Assembly (NCBI RefSeq): GCF_963675305.1
Contig: NZ_OY776147.1
Location: forward strand, 62,001-126,000
From: an uncultured Hyphomonas sp.
GTDB lineage: Bacteria; Pseudomonadota; Alphaproteobacteria; Caulobacterales; Hyphomonadaceae
Direction: 5' to 3'
DNA: 64,000 nucleotides
Positions 35,838-45,531 of the stretch are shown here, piece after piece (within the stretch, counting starts at the first letter, position 1; each line of letters starts with the position of its first letter). The notes under the pieces are model-generated. The model did no database searches and was not told where the DNA came from. It saw only the letters and a list, made by a program, of their open reading frames with translations. The position numbers and the translations under genes were made by a program.

Positions 35838-36488
35838 TCAGACAGACAGGCCAACAGGGCAGGAGACGCCCGTGCCGCCGATGCCGCAATAACCTGCCGG
35901 GTTCTTGGCGAGATATTGCTGATGATAGTCCTCGGCGAAATAAATCTCGCCGAGCGGTGCGACTTCGGTCGTGATTTTCCCGGCATGACCGGCTTCGGCG
36001 AGGGATTTTTCGTAGGCTGAGATCATCCGCCGGGCAGTATCTGTCTGCGCATCGCTGGTCGTGTAGACAGCCGAGCGGTATTGCGTGCCGACATCATTGC
36101 CCTGGCGCATGCCCTGGGTCGGGTCGTGGTTTTCCAGGAAGAGCTTCATCAGCCCCTCAAACGAGATGACGGCCGGGTCAAAAATCACATCGACGACTTC
36201 GGTATGGCCGGTCTGGCCGGAGCAGACTTCTTCATAGGTCGGGTTCGGCGTGTAGCCGCCCGCATAGCCGACCCGGGTCAGCCAGACACCATCCTGTTCC
36301 CAGTACTTGCGTTCAGCGCCCCAGAAACAGCCAAGGCCGAACACAGCGCGCTCAAAACCCGCAGGCGTTTCGGCCAGAAGTTCGCGTCCATTCACAAAAT
36401 GGGTCTCGGCAGTCGGGATCGGATGCGGCCGGCCCTTCAGCGCGGTTTCCGGCGTCGGCATTGCAGCAGGTTTACGGGTGAACAGCAT
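35838..36488 (-). CDS. msrA: Peptide methionine sulfoxide reductase MsrA
   Basis: 216-residue MsrA that reduces methionine-S-sulfoxide in proteins. The catalytic GCFWGAE places the reactive cysteine at C54. HTEVVDVIFDP and GTQYRSAVY are typical of the family, and resolving cysteines occur in GYCGIGGTGVSC at the C-terminus. The start at 36488 is preceded by GGAGG; the frame is open to 36623. Monocistronic, next to a tRNA gene. Confidence 0.95.
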   Translation of the reverse strand: MLFTRKPAAMPTPETALKGRPHPIPTAETHFVNGRELLAETPAGFERAVFGLGCFWGAERKYWEQDGVWLTRVGYAGGYTPNPTYEEVCSGQTGHTEVVDVIFDPAVISFEGLMKLFLENHDPTQGMRQGNDVGTQYRSAVYTTSDAQTDTARRMISAYEKSLAEAGHAGKITTEVAPLGEIYFAEDYHQQYLAKNPAGYCGIGGTGVSCPVGLSV

Positions 36489-36593
36489 GGCGGCCTCCTT
36501 CAGCTGTTCTTTCATATGGGACGTAGCTGTTGCAACGGCAATCACAGTCTTGCGAGGTTCGTCCCCATCAGTTAGAGCGTCCGCTGCTGGATT

Positions 36594-36683
36594 GGTGAGG
36601 TGGCCGAGTGGTCGAAGGCGCACGCCTGGAAAGTGTGTAGGCTAGCAATAGTCTCCAGGGTTCGAATCCCTGTCTCACCGCCA
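36594..36683 (+). tRNA. tRNA-Ser (GGA anticodon)
   Basis: Acceptor GGTGAGG pairs with TCTCACC, followed by G discriminator and an encoded CCA (36681-36683). D-arm GGCCGAGTGGTCGAAGGC, anticodon stem CACGC/GTGTG with loop CTGGAAA giving anticodon GGA. A long variable arm and the T-loop GGTTCGAATCCC complete a class II serine tRNA. Confidence 0.95.
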
Positions 36684-36702
36684 GCCAGCTTTGCTTTCCG
36701 CC

Positions 36703-38100
36703 TTATTCCCCGTTCCAGGTGCCGAGCGCCTTGTAGAGCGCGATACTGTTGAGATTGTTGTCGAGGCTCGCCAGGATCCATTGCTGCTGGGCGTTGTAAT
36801 ATTCGCGCTGGGCATCAAGCACCGTCAGATAGCCATCGAGGCCGGATTTGAACCGCTCGCCGGAAAGCTCGAACGTCACCTGCGTGTCTTCCATCAATTG
36901 TTCCAGCGCGCTGAGACGGCGGTCGATCGTATCGGAGATGGCGGCGGCATCTGCCACTTCACGGAAAGCCTGCTGGATCGTGCCCTGATAGGCGGCCAGC
37001 GCCGCGTCGGCTTCCGCCTTTGCGGCTTCGAGGTTCCCGCGGCGGCGGTCAAAGTCGAAGATCGGCAGGTCGATGGCAGGTGCGAAGGTCCATCCGCTCG
37101 TGCCGTCCCCGTTGAACAGGTCATCCAGCGAGCCGCTGGCGACGCCCACGCCGCCGGTGAGTGACACACTCGGAAAATACGCCGCCCGGGCCGCGCCGAT
37201 GTTCGCATTCGAGGCGCGCAGCCGCGCTTCGTCAGCGCGCACGTCCGGCCGCTCCAGCAGGACCAGAGACGACTGGCCGACCGGCAGGTTCAGCTCAACT
37301 GGCGCAGGGAACAGGCTTGCCTGTTCAAACAGCCCGGCCGGGAGGGGCGCGCCCACAAGCAATTGGAGGGCATTTTTGTCCCGCCGGACCGCTGCCTCAA
37401 ATTCGGCCGCCTGCGCCTGGGCCTGTGCCACAGAGGCGGACGCGCGGCGGACATCCAGTTCGCTGGCCGTTCCGGCGGCCAGCAATTCGCGGGTCAGGTC
37501 GAGGCTTTCGGTCTGGCTTTCCGCTGTCCGGTTTGCCAGCTTCAGAAGCTCGTAATCGGCAGCCAGCTGCATCCAGGTTTCAGCCACAGTGCCGGCAAGC
37601 GAGATTTTGGCGGCGCGTTCGCCTTCTTCGGTCGCGAGATAGGTCTGCAGGGCCGCGTCGTTCAGGTTGCGGATCCGGCCAAAGAAATCGAGTTCCCAAG
37701 CGGAGACGCCGATCTGGGCATAGGTGCTGTCCGTGAAGCGGACCGCGCCGGTGCTGCCGTCGTCGAAGGTATCGCCTTCCTGAACCGTGGCGCTGGCACC
37801 GATCGTCGGCCAAAGTGCCGAGCGGGAAACGCGCAGGTTCGCGCGCGCCGCCCGGACATTCGCCGTTGTGATCCGCAGGTCGCGGTTTTCTTCAAGGGCG
37901 ATGGCGATCACCTGTTTCAGGGCGGGAGAGGTGACCACGTCTTCCCAGAGGAGGGGCTGGACGTTTTCTGTCTCCGCCTGGCTGACCGGCAGCGCTGCCG
38001 GAACGGGCAGGGCGCCGGACTGGTATTCCGGGGCGAGGTTTACACAGCCGGCCAGCATCAATGTGCCGAATGCGGTCGCGAAAAGGGCTTTGGAGCTCAT
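36703..38100 (-). CDS. RND efflux outer-membrane lipoprotein (NodT/OprM type)
   Basis: 465-residue TolC-like outer-membrane factor. The lipobox is LMLAGCVNLAPEY. Two repeated helical halves carry NLRVSRSALWPTIGASATV and NIGAARAAYFPSVSLTGGV, the classical duplicated motif of outer-membrane efflux proteins, with LVGAPLPAGL between them. It forms the exit duct of the RND pump encoded just upstream; its start overlaps the pump gene stop by 4 bases. Confidence 0.93.
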   Translation of the reverse strand: MSSKALFATAFGTLMLAGCVNLAPEYQSGALPVPAALPVSQAETENVQPLLWEDVVTSPALKQVIAIALEENRDLRITTANVRAARANLRVSRSALWPTIGASATVQEGDTFDDGSTGAVRFTDSTYAQIGVSAWELDFFGRIRNLNDAALQTYLATEEGERAAKISLAGTVAETWMQLAADYELLKLANRTAESQTESLDLTRELLAAGTASELDVRRASASVAQAQAQAAEFEAAVRRDKNALQLLVGAPLPAGLFEQASLFPAPVELNLPVGQSSLVLLERPDVRADEARLRASNANIGAARAAYFPSVSLTGGVGVASGSLDDLFNGDGTSGWTFAPAIDLPIFDFDRRRGNLEAAKAEADAALAAYQGTIQQAFREVADAAAISDTIDRRLSALEQLMEDTQVTFELSGERFKSGLDGYLTVLDAQREYYNAQQQWILASLDNNLNSIALYKALGTWNGE

Positions 38101-41100
38101 GCGGATGCCTCTGCATGTTTGTCTGGGCCGGAGAAGCGGTTGGTCAGCTTCCGGACGATAACGTAGAAGATCGGGGCGAAAAGCAGGCTGAACGTCATGG
38201 CCGCGATCACGCCGCCGAGGACGATGATACCGATCGCATTCCGCCCGGCCGCGCCAGCGCCCGTGCTGAGGGCCAGCGGCAGCACACCGAAGCCGAAAGC
38301 GAAGGAGGTCATCAGGACCGGCCGGATCCTCATGCGGACCGCTTCAATCGCGGCAGCGACCAGTTCCTTGCCCTGGTCTTCCAGCCCCCGGGCAAACTCG
38401 ATGATCAGGATGGCGTTCTTGGAGGCAAGACCGACCGTGGTCAGCAGGCCCACCTGGAAGAAGACGTCATTGGACAAACCGGCGAGGCTTGCGCCCGCGA
38501 CGGCGCCTGCGACACCGAGCGGCGCGACGAGCAGGACCGAGACCGGAATCGTCCAGCTTTCATAAAGCGCCGCGAGACACAGGAAGACGAACAGGATCGA
38601 GATGCCATAGAGCGCCATCGCCTGGTTGCCCGATTCACGTTCCTGACGGCTGAGGCCGCTCCATGAATGGCCGATACCCTCGGGAAGTTTCGAGATCAGT
38701 TCTTCCATGGCGAGCATGGCGACACCGGAACTCTCGCCGGGGGCAGCAGACCCCTGGATGTTGAAGGCCGGCACACCGTCGAAACGCTGCAGCTGGGGCG
38801 AGCCATAGGTCCAGCTCGTGCTGGCGATTTCATCCAGCGGGGCCATCTGGCCGGTATTGGTCCGCACGAACCAGTCACCGACATTGTCCGGCTGCATCCG
38901 GTCCTCGGCGGCGCCCTGAACATAGACGCGCTTGATCCGCCCACGGTCGACGAAGTCATTGACATAGGTTCCGCCAAACGCAACGGACAGAAGGTTGGTT
39001 GCATCGCCCACCGACACACCAAGCGCCTGCGCTTTCTGGTAGTCGAGATCGATGTTGAACTGCGGCCCGTCTTCCAGGCCATTCGGGCGGACACCTGCCA
39101 GGCGTGGGTCCTGGCTTGCCATGCCGAGCAGCTGGTTGCGGATGTTCATAAACTCTTCGTGCGTGTAGTTGCCGTTATTCTGCAGGAACAGGTCAAAGCC
39201 GCTCGAATTGCCGAGTTCGCGGATCGCCGGCGGAGAAATTGCGAAAACCTGAGCGTCATCGATCTGAGACAGGGTGCCCATGGCGCGGCCGACAATGGCC
39301 TGAACAGAATTCTGTTTACCGGGGCGTTCGGACCAATCCTTCAGCGAGGCAAAGGCGATGCCGTTGTTCTGGCCCTGGCCGGCGAAGCTGAAGCCTGCCA
39401 GCGAAAAGATGCCTTGGACGTTCGATCCTTCACTCGTCTGGTAATAGTCGACAACGCCGTCCATGACTTCTGCCGTGCGTTCGAGACTCGCGTTTGCCGG
39501 CAGTTGGGCGAGCGTGAAGAAGCTGCCCTGGTCTTCGTCCGGCAGGAAAGAGGCCGGCATCCGGACAAAGGCGAGCCCCGTCAGCGTCACGATCAGGACG
39601 AAGCCTGCCATCATGATGCCCTTGCGGCGCAGTGCGCGTGTTACGACGGCTTCATACCCCGTTGTGAGCTTTCCAAACCCAGTGTTGAAGATCCTCGCGG
39701 GCGCCCCGAGCAGCGGATGGGACGTGCCGTGGCTCGGCTTGAGCAGTGTCGCGCACAGGGCAGGAGACAGGATAATTGCCACCAGCACTGACAAGGTCAT
39801 GGCCGAGACGATTGTGATGGAGAACTGCCGGTAGATCACGCCCGCAGAGCCGGGGAAGAAGGCCATCGGGATGAAGACGGCTGACAGAACAACAGCAATG
39901 CCGACCAGCGCACCGATGATCTGCTCCATTGAGCGGATGGTGGCTTCGCGCGGGGGGAGTTTCTCCTCCGACATCACGCGTTCAACGTTTTCCACAACCA
40001 CGATGGCGTCGTCGACGAGCAGGCCGATGGCCAGCACCATGGCGAACATGGTCAGCGTGTTGATCGACAGGCCCAGGATCAGCAGAACGGCAAAAGTGCC
40101 CAGCAGAACGACCGGGACGGCGATCAGCGGGATGAACGAAGCGCGGAAGCTCTGCAGGAAAACAAAGATGACGATGAAGACGAGGCCGATCGCTTCGAAC
40201 AGGGTCTTCTGCACTTCATGGATCGAAGTTTCGATGAAAGGCGTGGTGTCGACCGGAAAGGCATAGGTCATGTCATCCGGGAAATTGTGGGACATTTCCT
40301 CAACCGTCTTCTTCACCCGCTCGGCCGTGTCCAGCGCATTGGCGCCGGTTGCCAGTGAGACGGCAAAGCCGGTCGCCGGATAGCCGTTGAATTTCGAAAT
40401 GAAGGCATAATTTTCTGCGCCGAGCTCAACCTTGGCGACATCGCCGAGACGGACTGAACCGCCTTCCGGCGTGGTGCGCAGCAGCAGGTTGCGGAATTGT
40501 TCAGGCGAGGACAGGAGCGATTGCAGGGTAATGGTGACGTTGATTTCCTGTCCTTCAACGGACGGGGCCCCGCCGAGCGCACCGGACGAGATTTGCGCAT
40601 TCTGGTCCCGGATCGCCTGCACGATGTCGCTGGGCATCAGATTGTATTCCACAAGGCTTTCAGGCTTCAGCCAAACCCTGATGGCATAAGGGGAGCCGAA
40701 AGCCGTGACGCTGCCGACGCCGTCAAGACGGCTGATCGTGTCATACATGTTCGAGCGGACATAATCGCCGAGATCGGTCTGGTCATATGTTCCGTTCGGG
40801 GAGTAAATCGACGTGATCAGCAGGAAGCCTGTGCTGGCTTTGCTGACCGTCACGCCCTGGCGCTGAACCTGTTCGGGCAGGAAGGGCGTGGCGAGGGACA
40901 GCTTGTTCTGGACCTGAACCTGCGCGATGTCCGGATCGGTTCCCGGCTGGAAGGCCAGTGTGATGGAAGCGGATCCGTTGGAACTGGATGTGGAATTGAC
41001 ATAGTCGAGCCCGTCCAGACCGGTCATCTGCTGCTCGATGATCTGCGTGACGGAGTTTTCAACGGCCTGCGCAGACGCGCCGGGATAGTTGGCTGTGACG

Positions 41101-41231
41101 CTGATTGTCGTCGGCGCAACGTCTGGATACTGCGCCACCGGCAGCGTACGCAGGGCGAGCACGCCTGCGAGCATGATAAGGATCGCAATCACCCAGGCGA
41201 AGACCGGGCGGTCGATAAAGAACTTTGCCAT
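38097..41231 (-). CDS. RND multidrug efflux transporter (AcrB/HAE1)
   Basis: 1,044-residue inner-membrane proton-driven exporter of the hydrophobe/amphiphile efflux family. The N-terminus is MAKFFIDRPVFAWVIAILIML. Two transmembrane bundles and two periplasmic loops are evident, with the proton-relay aspartates in GLLVDDAIVVVENVERVM. DEDQGSFFTLAQLPANASLERT is the typical porter-domain signature, and length matches AcrB/MexB. It is the middle gene of a membrane-fusion / RND / outer-membrane-factor operon. Confidence 0.96.
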   Translation of the reverse strand: MAKFFIDRPVFAWVIAILIMLAGVLALRTLPVAQYPDVAPTTISVTANYPGASAQAVENSVTQIIEQQMTGLDGLDYVNSTSSSNGSASITLAFQPGTDPDIAQVQVQNKLSLATPFLPEQVQRQGVTVSKASTGFLLITSIYSPNGTYDQTDLGDYVRSNMYDTISRLDGVGSVTAFGSPYAIRVWLKPESLVEYNLMPSDIVQAIRDQNAQISSGALGGAPSVEGQEINVTITLQSLLSSPEQFRNLLLRTTPEGGSVRLGDVAKVELGAENYAFISKFNGYPATGFAVSLATGANALDTAERVKKTVEEMSHNFPDDMTYAFPVDTTPFIETSIHEVQKTLFEAIGLVFIVIFVFLQSFRASFIPLIAVPVVLLGTFAVLLILGLSINTLTMFAMVLAIGLLVDDAIVVVENVERVMSEEKLPPREATIRSMEQIIGALVGIAVVLSAVFIPMAFFPGSAGVIYRQFSITIVSAMTLSVLVAIILSPALCATLLKPSHGTSHPLLGAPARIFNTGFGKLTTGYEAVVTRALRRKGIMMAGFVLIVTLTGLAFVRMPASFLPDEDQGSFFTLAQLPANASLERTAEVMDGVVDYYQTSEGSNVQGIFSLAGFSFAGQGQNNGIAFASLKDWSERPGKQNSVQAIVGRAMGTLSQIDDAQVFAISPPAIRELGNSSGFDLFLQNNGNYTHEEFMNIRNQLLGMASQDPRLAGVRPNGLEDGPQFNIDLDYQKAQALGVSVGDATNLLSVAFGGTYVNDFVDRGRIKRVYVQGAAEDRMQPDNVGDWFVRTNTGQMAPLDEIASTSWTYGSPQLQRFDGVPAFNIQGSAAPGESSGVAMLAMEELISKLPEGIGHSWSGLSRQERESGNQAMALYGISILFVFLCLAALYESWTIPVSVLLVAPLGVAGAVAGASLAGLSNDVFFQVGLLTTVGLASKNAILIIEFARGLEDQGKELVAAAIEAVRMRIRPVLMTSFAFGFGVLPLALSTGAGAAGRNAIGIIVLGGVIAAMTFSLLFAPIFYVIVRKLTNRFSGPDKHAEASA

Positions 41232-41249
41232 CAGACTAACCTGCGTGTG

Positions 41250-42431
41250 TTATTTGGATCCGCCGCGCGTTTCCTGCGCAGCCGAAGTCTGTTCGTTGGC
41301 AGCCTGGGGCTGAACGGACATGCCGTCGCGGATTGACTGCAGGTTCGCCGTTGCAACCTGCTCGCCGGCTTTCAGTCCGGTCAGGACTGTCCAGGTATTG
41401 TCGGTGTTCTGTTCAACGGTGATCACGCGTTGCCGGACGATGTTGTCGTCTCCCACAACCATGACGGAGGCCTGGCCCGTCGGGGTCCGCGAAACCACGG
41501 ATTGCGGCAGGGTGGCGACATTCTCGTAATAGCCGGCGACAAACTTCGCCCGGACGAACATGCCGGGCAGGATCAGGTCGTCAGGATTTGGAACAACCAC
41601 ACGGACAGCCACCGTGCCGGCGCTTTCCTCGACATTGACTTCGCTGAATTCGAGGTCACCCGCCAGCGGATAGGGGGTGCCATCGGCCAGAATGATGTCG
41701 ACCGGGATCGTGTTCTGCTCGGTCGTCGCAATCTCACCCGCCGCGATCTGCTGGCGCCAGTTGAGGATCCGTGAGCTGGACACGGTCAGATCGACATAGA
41801 TGGGATTGGTCTGCAGCACGCGGGCAAGCGGATCGGTCTGGTTTTGTGTCACCAGTGCGCCCTGTGTCACGGAGGATCGGCCGATCCGGCCGTCGATCGG
41901 GGAGGAGATCTTCGTGCGGGCAAGATCGATTCGCGCCCTGTCGAGCGCCGCCTTCTGGATGCCGATGTCGGCTTCCGCTTCCCTGACAGAGGCGACGGCC
42001 TGGTCATATTCCTGCTGGCTGACGGCGTTGATCTCTGCAAGGCGCTCAAAACGGGCCGCAGTTTCCCTGGCGACGGAGGCGGTCGCTTCAGCCCGGGCGA
42101 GCGCTGCTTCGGCGCTGCGAACCGTGGCGGCATATTCCGCTGCGTCGATCTGGTAGAGCGCCTGGCCCTTCCTGACGGTATCGCCCTCCTTGAACAGGCG
42201 CTCGCTGATGATGCCGGTAACCTGCGGGCGGATTTCCGCTTCGGCATAGGCGCGGGCACGCCCGGACAGTTCAATCACATTCGGCACGTCTGTCAGGCGG
42301 ACCTTCATGGTCTCGACAACGGGCGCGGGCGGTGCGGTGGGCTGCTGGCCAGCTGTCTCAGCGCCGCATGCTGCGAGCAGCAGGGTCGAGGCGAACAAAA
42401 TTGCTGGCAGGCTCTTCTTCGCGGTCTGCAT
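41250..42431 (-). CDS. RND efflux membrane-fusion (periplasmic adaptor) protein
   Basis: 393-residue HlyD/AcrA-like adaptor with a lipobox (LLLAACGAE). Barrel-sandwich halves frame a helical hairpin: IRPQVTGIISERLFKEGDTVRKGQ and LARTKISSPIDGRIGRSSVTQGALV. It links the inner-membrane pump to the outer-membrane channel. First gene of the efflux operon, divergently oriented from a TetR gene with about 117 bp between them. Confidence 0.94.
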   Translation of the reverse strand: MQTAKKSLPAILFASTLLLAACGAETAGQQPTAPPAPVVETMKVRLTDVPNVIELSGRARAYAEAEIRPQVTGIISERLFKEGDTVRKGQALYQIDAAEYAATVRSAEAALARAEATASVARETAARFERLAEINAVSQQEYDQAVASVREAEADIGIQKAALDRARIDLARTKISSPIDGRIGRSSVTQGALVTQNQTDPLARVLQTNPIYVDLTVSSSRILNWRQQIAAGEIATTEQNTIPVDIILADGTPYPLAGDLEFSEVNVEESAGTVAVRVVVPNPDDLILPGMFVRAKFVAGYYENVATLPQSVVSRTPTGQASVMVVGDDNIVRQRVITVEQNTDNTWTVLTGLKAGEQVATANLQSIRDGMSVQPQAANEQTSAAQETRGGSK

Positions 42432-42472
42432 GAAACGGTCCTTGACGGCAGATTGGGAGGAGGGCTATCAAA

Positions 42473-42490
42473 ATAGAATGAATGCTCTAT
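42473..42490. promoter_or_regulatory. Possible TetR operator in the efflux divergent region
   Basis: ATAGA at 42473-42477 and TCTAT at 42486-42490 form an interrupted inverted repeat in an AT-rich patch between the divergent efflux adaptor and TetR genes. Position and size (18 bp) suit a TetR-type operator controlling both directions. The inner bases are not symmetrical, so this is tentative. Confidence 0.35.
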
Positions 42491-42548
42491 CTAATGACGC
42501 ACTGCACAAAGTCAAGATCGAGATGTTTAACGAGGGGGAGAAAAACAG

Positions 42549-43169
42549 ATGGGTGAGCTGCCCGTGTCGAAAACGGCTGCCAAGCGCGAAGCCAGGATTG
42601 CAGAAATTCTGGAGTGCGCAGAAAAACACTTTTCTATCAAAGGCTTCCATGGCGCCGGAATATCCGGAATCGCCGCGGATTGCGGGATCAGCGTGGGGCA
42701 TCTCTACCATTATTTCGGCAGTAAAGATGAACTGATCCAGGCTGTCGTGAGACTGGAAATGCGCCGTCAGGACGAGAGCATTGCCGCCTTTGAAAACCTG
42801 TCGCCCGAAAACCTGCGAATAGAGATGGCGGAGCTGACGACCGCAATTTTCTCAACCGACAATGAGCCGTTCCGGACAGTCCTGAACTTTGAAATCCTGG
42901 CGGAGGCCCAGAGAAATCCCGATGTCGCCGAACTCCTGCAGCAACAGGACAAGCAGATGCGTCTGCGCTTTGTCTCCATTCTCCGCCGGGCGGGAATAGA
43001 CGATCCCGAAACCCGGACGGAACTGATCTTCACCATTTTCTCCGGCCTGTCGGCCCGTGCCCTTCGGCACCCCCAGCAGGAACGTGCGGCTCTGCTTGAG
43101 GTGATCAAGGACGTCATCCTGAAAATCCTGGGTGACAAGCCGGTGACCTCCGGCGCAGCATGCGCCTGA
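42549..43169 (+). CDS. TetR-family regulator of the RND efflux operon
   Basis: 206-residue TetR/AcrR regulator. The helix-turn-helix is around residues 12-57 (ISGIAADCGISVGHLYHYFGSKDEL). The rest is a helical ligand domain. Divergent from the RND operon, so it is likely its local repressor. A GAGGGGGAG site lies upstream of ATG 42549. A CoA-transferase gene follows 34 bases downstream in the same direction. Confidence 0.9.
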   Translation: MGELPVSKTAAKREARIAEILECAEKHFSIKGFHGAGISGIAADCGISVGHLYHYFGSKDELIQAVVRLEMRRQDESIAAFENLSPENLRIEMAELTTAIFSTDNEPFRTVLNFEILAEAQRNPDVAELLQQQDKQMRLRFVSILRRAGIDDPETRTELIFTIFSGLSARALRHPQQERAALLEVIKDVILKILGDKPVTSGAACA

Positions 43170-43203
43170 GTCAGGGCGAGACAGACAGGCAGGCGAGGGT
43201 GAA

Positions 43204-44409
43204 ATGGAAAAGACGGCGCAAACGGCTACGGGGCCTCTGGCGGGCCTACGCGTGCTCGAACTCGGCCAGCTGATTGCGGGACCGTTCTGCGCGCAGCTCT
43301 TTGGCGACATGGGCGCCGATGTCATCAAGGTCGAGGCGCCGGGGCAGGGCGATCCGATGCGCACCTGGGGGCGGACAGGCTATCCGCTGCTCTGGTCGGT
43401 GTGCGCGCGCAACAAGCGCTGCATCACGGCAAACCTGCGGGAGAAGGAAGGCCAGGAGATCGTCCGTCAGCTGGTCCGTCAGGCGGATTTCGTCGTCGAG
43501 AATTTCCGTCCGGGCACGATGGAAAAATGGGGGCTCGGCTATGAAGACCTCAAAAAGGAAAATCCCGGGATCATCATGATCCGTATCTCCGGATACGGGC
43601 AAACGGGGCCTTATTCGAGCCGTCCCGGTTATGCGTCTGTCGGAGAGGCCATGGGGGGTGTGCGTTACCTGATGGGTGAGCCGGACCGGAAGCCTTCGCG
43701 CGCCGGCATTTCCCTCGGCGACACGCTGGCCGGTACATTCGCAACCATGGGCGCGCTGGCGGCGCTGCATCACCGGGAGAAGACCGGGGAAGGGCAGGTG
43801 GTCGATGCCGCGATCTATGAATCCATTCTGGCGATCACCGAATCCCTCGTGCCTGAATACACGGTCGAGAATTACACGCGTGAACGGTCCGGTTCCTACC
43901 TTCCGGCGATTGCGCCTTCGAACATCTATGATTGTTCAGATGGCATGGTCATTCTCGCGGCAAACCAGAACACGGTCTTTGGGCGGCTTTGCGAGGCGAT
44001 GGGGCGGCCCGAGCTGAAAGACGATCCGCGCTATGCGACTCATGTTGCGCGCGGGGAGAACCAGGCCGAGCTGGACAATCTGATCAATGACTGGACCAGT
44101 ACCCGGACGATTGACGAAGTTGAGGCGGTCATGATCGCGCATGCCGTCCCGGTCGGGAAGGTCTATCGCGCCCGGGACATGCTGGATGATCCGCATTATG
44201 TTGCGCGCGAAGCGCTGGTCGATCTTGCGAGCGAGCGCTGGGGCACGATCAAGATGCAGAACGCTTTCCCGAAGCTTTCGGCAACGCCGGGATCGGTGCG
44301 CTGGAGCGGGCCGGAGACGCTTGGTGAGCACACCGAACAGGTCCTGACGGAACTTCTCGACCTGACGCCGGAGCAGATCGGGAAATTGCGTGACAGCGGG
44401 ATTGTCTAG
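43204..44409 (+). CDS. CaiB/BaiF family CoA transferase
   Basis: 401-residue family III CoA transferase (formyl-CoA/carnitine CoA-transferase type). LRVLELGQLIAGPFCAQLFGDMGADVIKVE is split over the N-terminus and the family active-site aspartate is expected in SLGDTLAGTFATMGALAA (about residues 175-190). VVDAAIYESI and AVPVGKVYRARDMLDDPHY also fit. The acyl substrate is unknown. It may be co-transcribed with the TetR gene upstream. Confidence 0.9.
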   Translation: MEKTAQTATGPLAGLRVLELGQLIAGPFCAQLFGDMGADVIKVEAPGQGDPMRTWGRTGYPLLWSVCARNKRCITANLREKEGQEIVRQLVRQADFVVENFRPGTMEKWGLGYEDLKKENPGIIMIRISGYGQTGPYSSRPGYASVGEAMGGVRYLMGEPDRKPSRAGISLGDTLAGTFATMGALAALHHREKTGEGQVVDAAIYESILAITESLVPEYTVENYTRERSGSYLPAIAPSNIYDCSDGMVILAANQNTVFGRLCEAMGRPELKDDPRYATHVARGENQAELDNLINDWTSTRTIDEVEAVMIAHAVPVGKVYRARDMLDDPHYVAREALVDLASERWGTIKMQNAFPKLSATPGSVRWSGPETLGEHTEQVLTELLDLTPEQIGKLRDSGIV

Positions 44410-44430
44410 GCGCGGGCCTGGCGGGCCGCC

Positions 44431-45465
44431 TTAGTCTTCCGCTTGCCCGCGCACCTCGACGGCCGTCGCCGGGAAGTCAGCCCACACGCCATCCACGCCT
44501 GCATCGAAGAGGGCCTTCAACTCGTCCCGGCTGTCGGTGAAGGGCGCGTCCGGGTGGTCGTCCCGCACCGTATAGACATGAACCAGTAGCCCGGCCTTAT
44601 GCGCGCGGTCGACGAAGTCCGTCGGCTGACCGTCCTCGTCCAGTGCGTAGGAGACATCGGCGCCGACGCCGTCGGTCGGCATGGTTTCGAGATCATAGGT
44701 CAGACCCATCATGGCAGCATAGGGCGGGCCGACCATGTTCTGGATCAGCGGTAGATCGCTCTTCTCCGCGACCTCAGCCAGGAAGGGCGGTTCGAAGCAC
44801 TGGATGTAGACCGGAATACCGGCTTCCTTCAGGCCGTTGGCTTTCATCGCATCGAGGATCGGATCGGCGAGACCCTTGCCGATGGCGGTGTAGTGGCTCG
44901 GCCATTTGGCTTCGACGTGCAGGCCGACAATGTTGCCTTTTTCCGCTTCGGCCAGGACGAGGTCCATGATCTCGTCAAAGGTCACGATGTCCAGTGTGTC
45001 ATTGTATTCCATCGGGCGGCCGTCGAATTGCTGGCGCGCCTTCAGGGTCTGGATCTCAGCGAAGGTGAAGTCGTCGGCCCACCAGTCTTCGTGTTCGCCC
45101 AGGGGCGTCTGGCGCTTCACCTTGCGGTCGGCGAATTCCGGATGGTTGGCGATGTCGGTGGTGGCGGACAGGTAGAGGTCATGCCGGGCAATCAGGACGC
45201 CGTCGGAGGTCATGACAAGGTCCGGTTCGATGAAGTCGGCGCCCTGCGCGATGGCTGTCTTGTAGGCCATGATCGTGTGTTCGGGGTAGAGGCCGCTGGC
45301 ACCGCGGTGGGCGATCACGATCGGACGTTCGCCGGTCAGCGTGTTCCATGCGGTGGCGGCGGGTTCTGCGGCGGTGGAGGTCTCCACCGGGCCTGATGGG
45401 GGGACGGGCGCGCTGGTGCAGGCGGCTGCCAGGACGAGAGCGGAAGCGGCGATCAGTCGTTTCAT
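44431..45465 (-). CDS. glpQ: Glycerophosphodiester phosphodiesterase lipoprotein
   Basis: 344-residue GlpQ-type phosphodiesterase that releases glycerol-3-phosphate from lipid-derived diesters. The lipobox LAAAC follows a short signal peptide. The catalytic motifs IAHRGASGLYPEHT and FIEPDLVMTSDGVLIARHD are intact, as is the later EAKWPSHY. The start at 45465 is chosen for the signal peptide (MKRLIAAS); a start at 45474 is possible. It lies downstream of a TonB-dependent receptor gene with a hairpin between them. Confidence 0.92.
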   Translation of the reverse strand: MKRLIAASALVLAAACTSAPVPPSGPVETSTAAEPAATAWNTLTGERPIVIAHRGASGLYPEHTIMAYKTAIAQGADFIEPDLVMTSDGVLIARHDLYLSATTDIANHPEFADRKVKRQTPLGEHEDWWADDFTFAEIQTLKARQQFDGRPMEYNDTLDIVTFDEIMDLVLAEAEKGNIVGLHVEAKWPSHYTAIGKGLADPILDAMKANGLKEAGIPVYIQCFEPPFLAEVAEKSDLPLIQNMVGPPYAAMMGLTYDLETMPTDGVGADVSYALDEDGQPTDFVDRAHKAGLLVHVYTVRDDHPDAPFTDSRDELKALFDAGVDGVWADFPATAVEVRGQAED

Positions 45466-45492
45466 ATCAGGCACTTTCAGGAAAAGAGGGGT

Positions 45493-45525
45493 GGCCTGCC
45501 GGGGAGGGGGCTCCGCCGGCAGGCC
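45493..45525 (-). terminator. Hairpin between the TonB receptor and glpQ
   Basis: GGCCTGCCGG (45493-45502) pairs with CCGGCAGGCC (45516-45525), with a further inner GGAG/CTCC pairing. On the minus strand it follows the receptor stop and is succeeded by CACCCCTCTTTTCC. It could be a partial terminator or an mRNA-stabilising stem that lowers glpQ expression relative to the receptor. Confidence 0.5.
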
Positions 45526-45531
45526 AACAGA

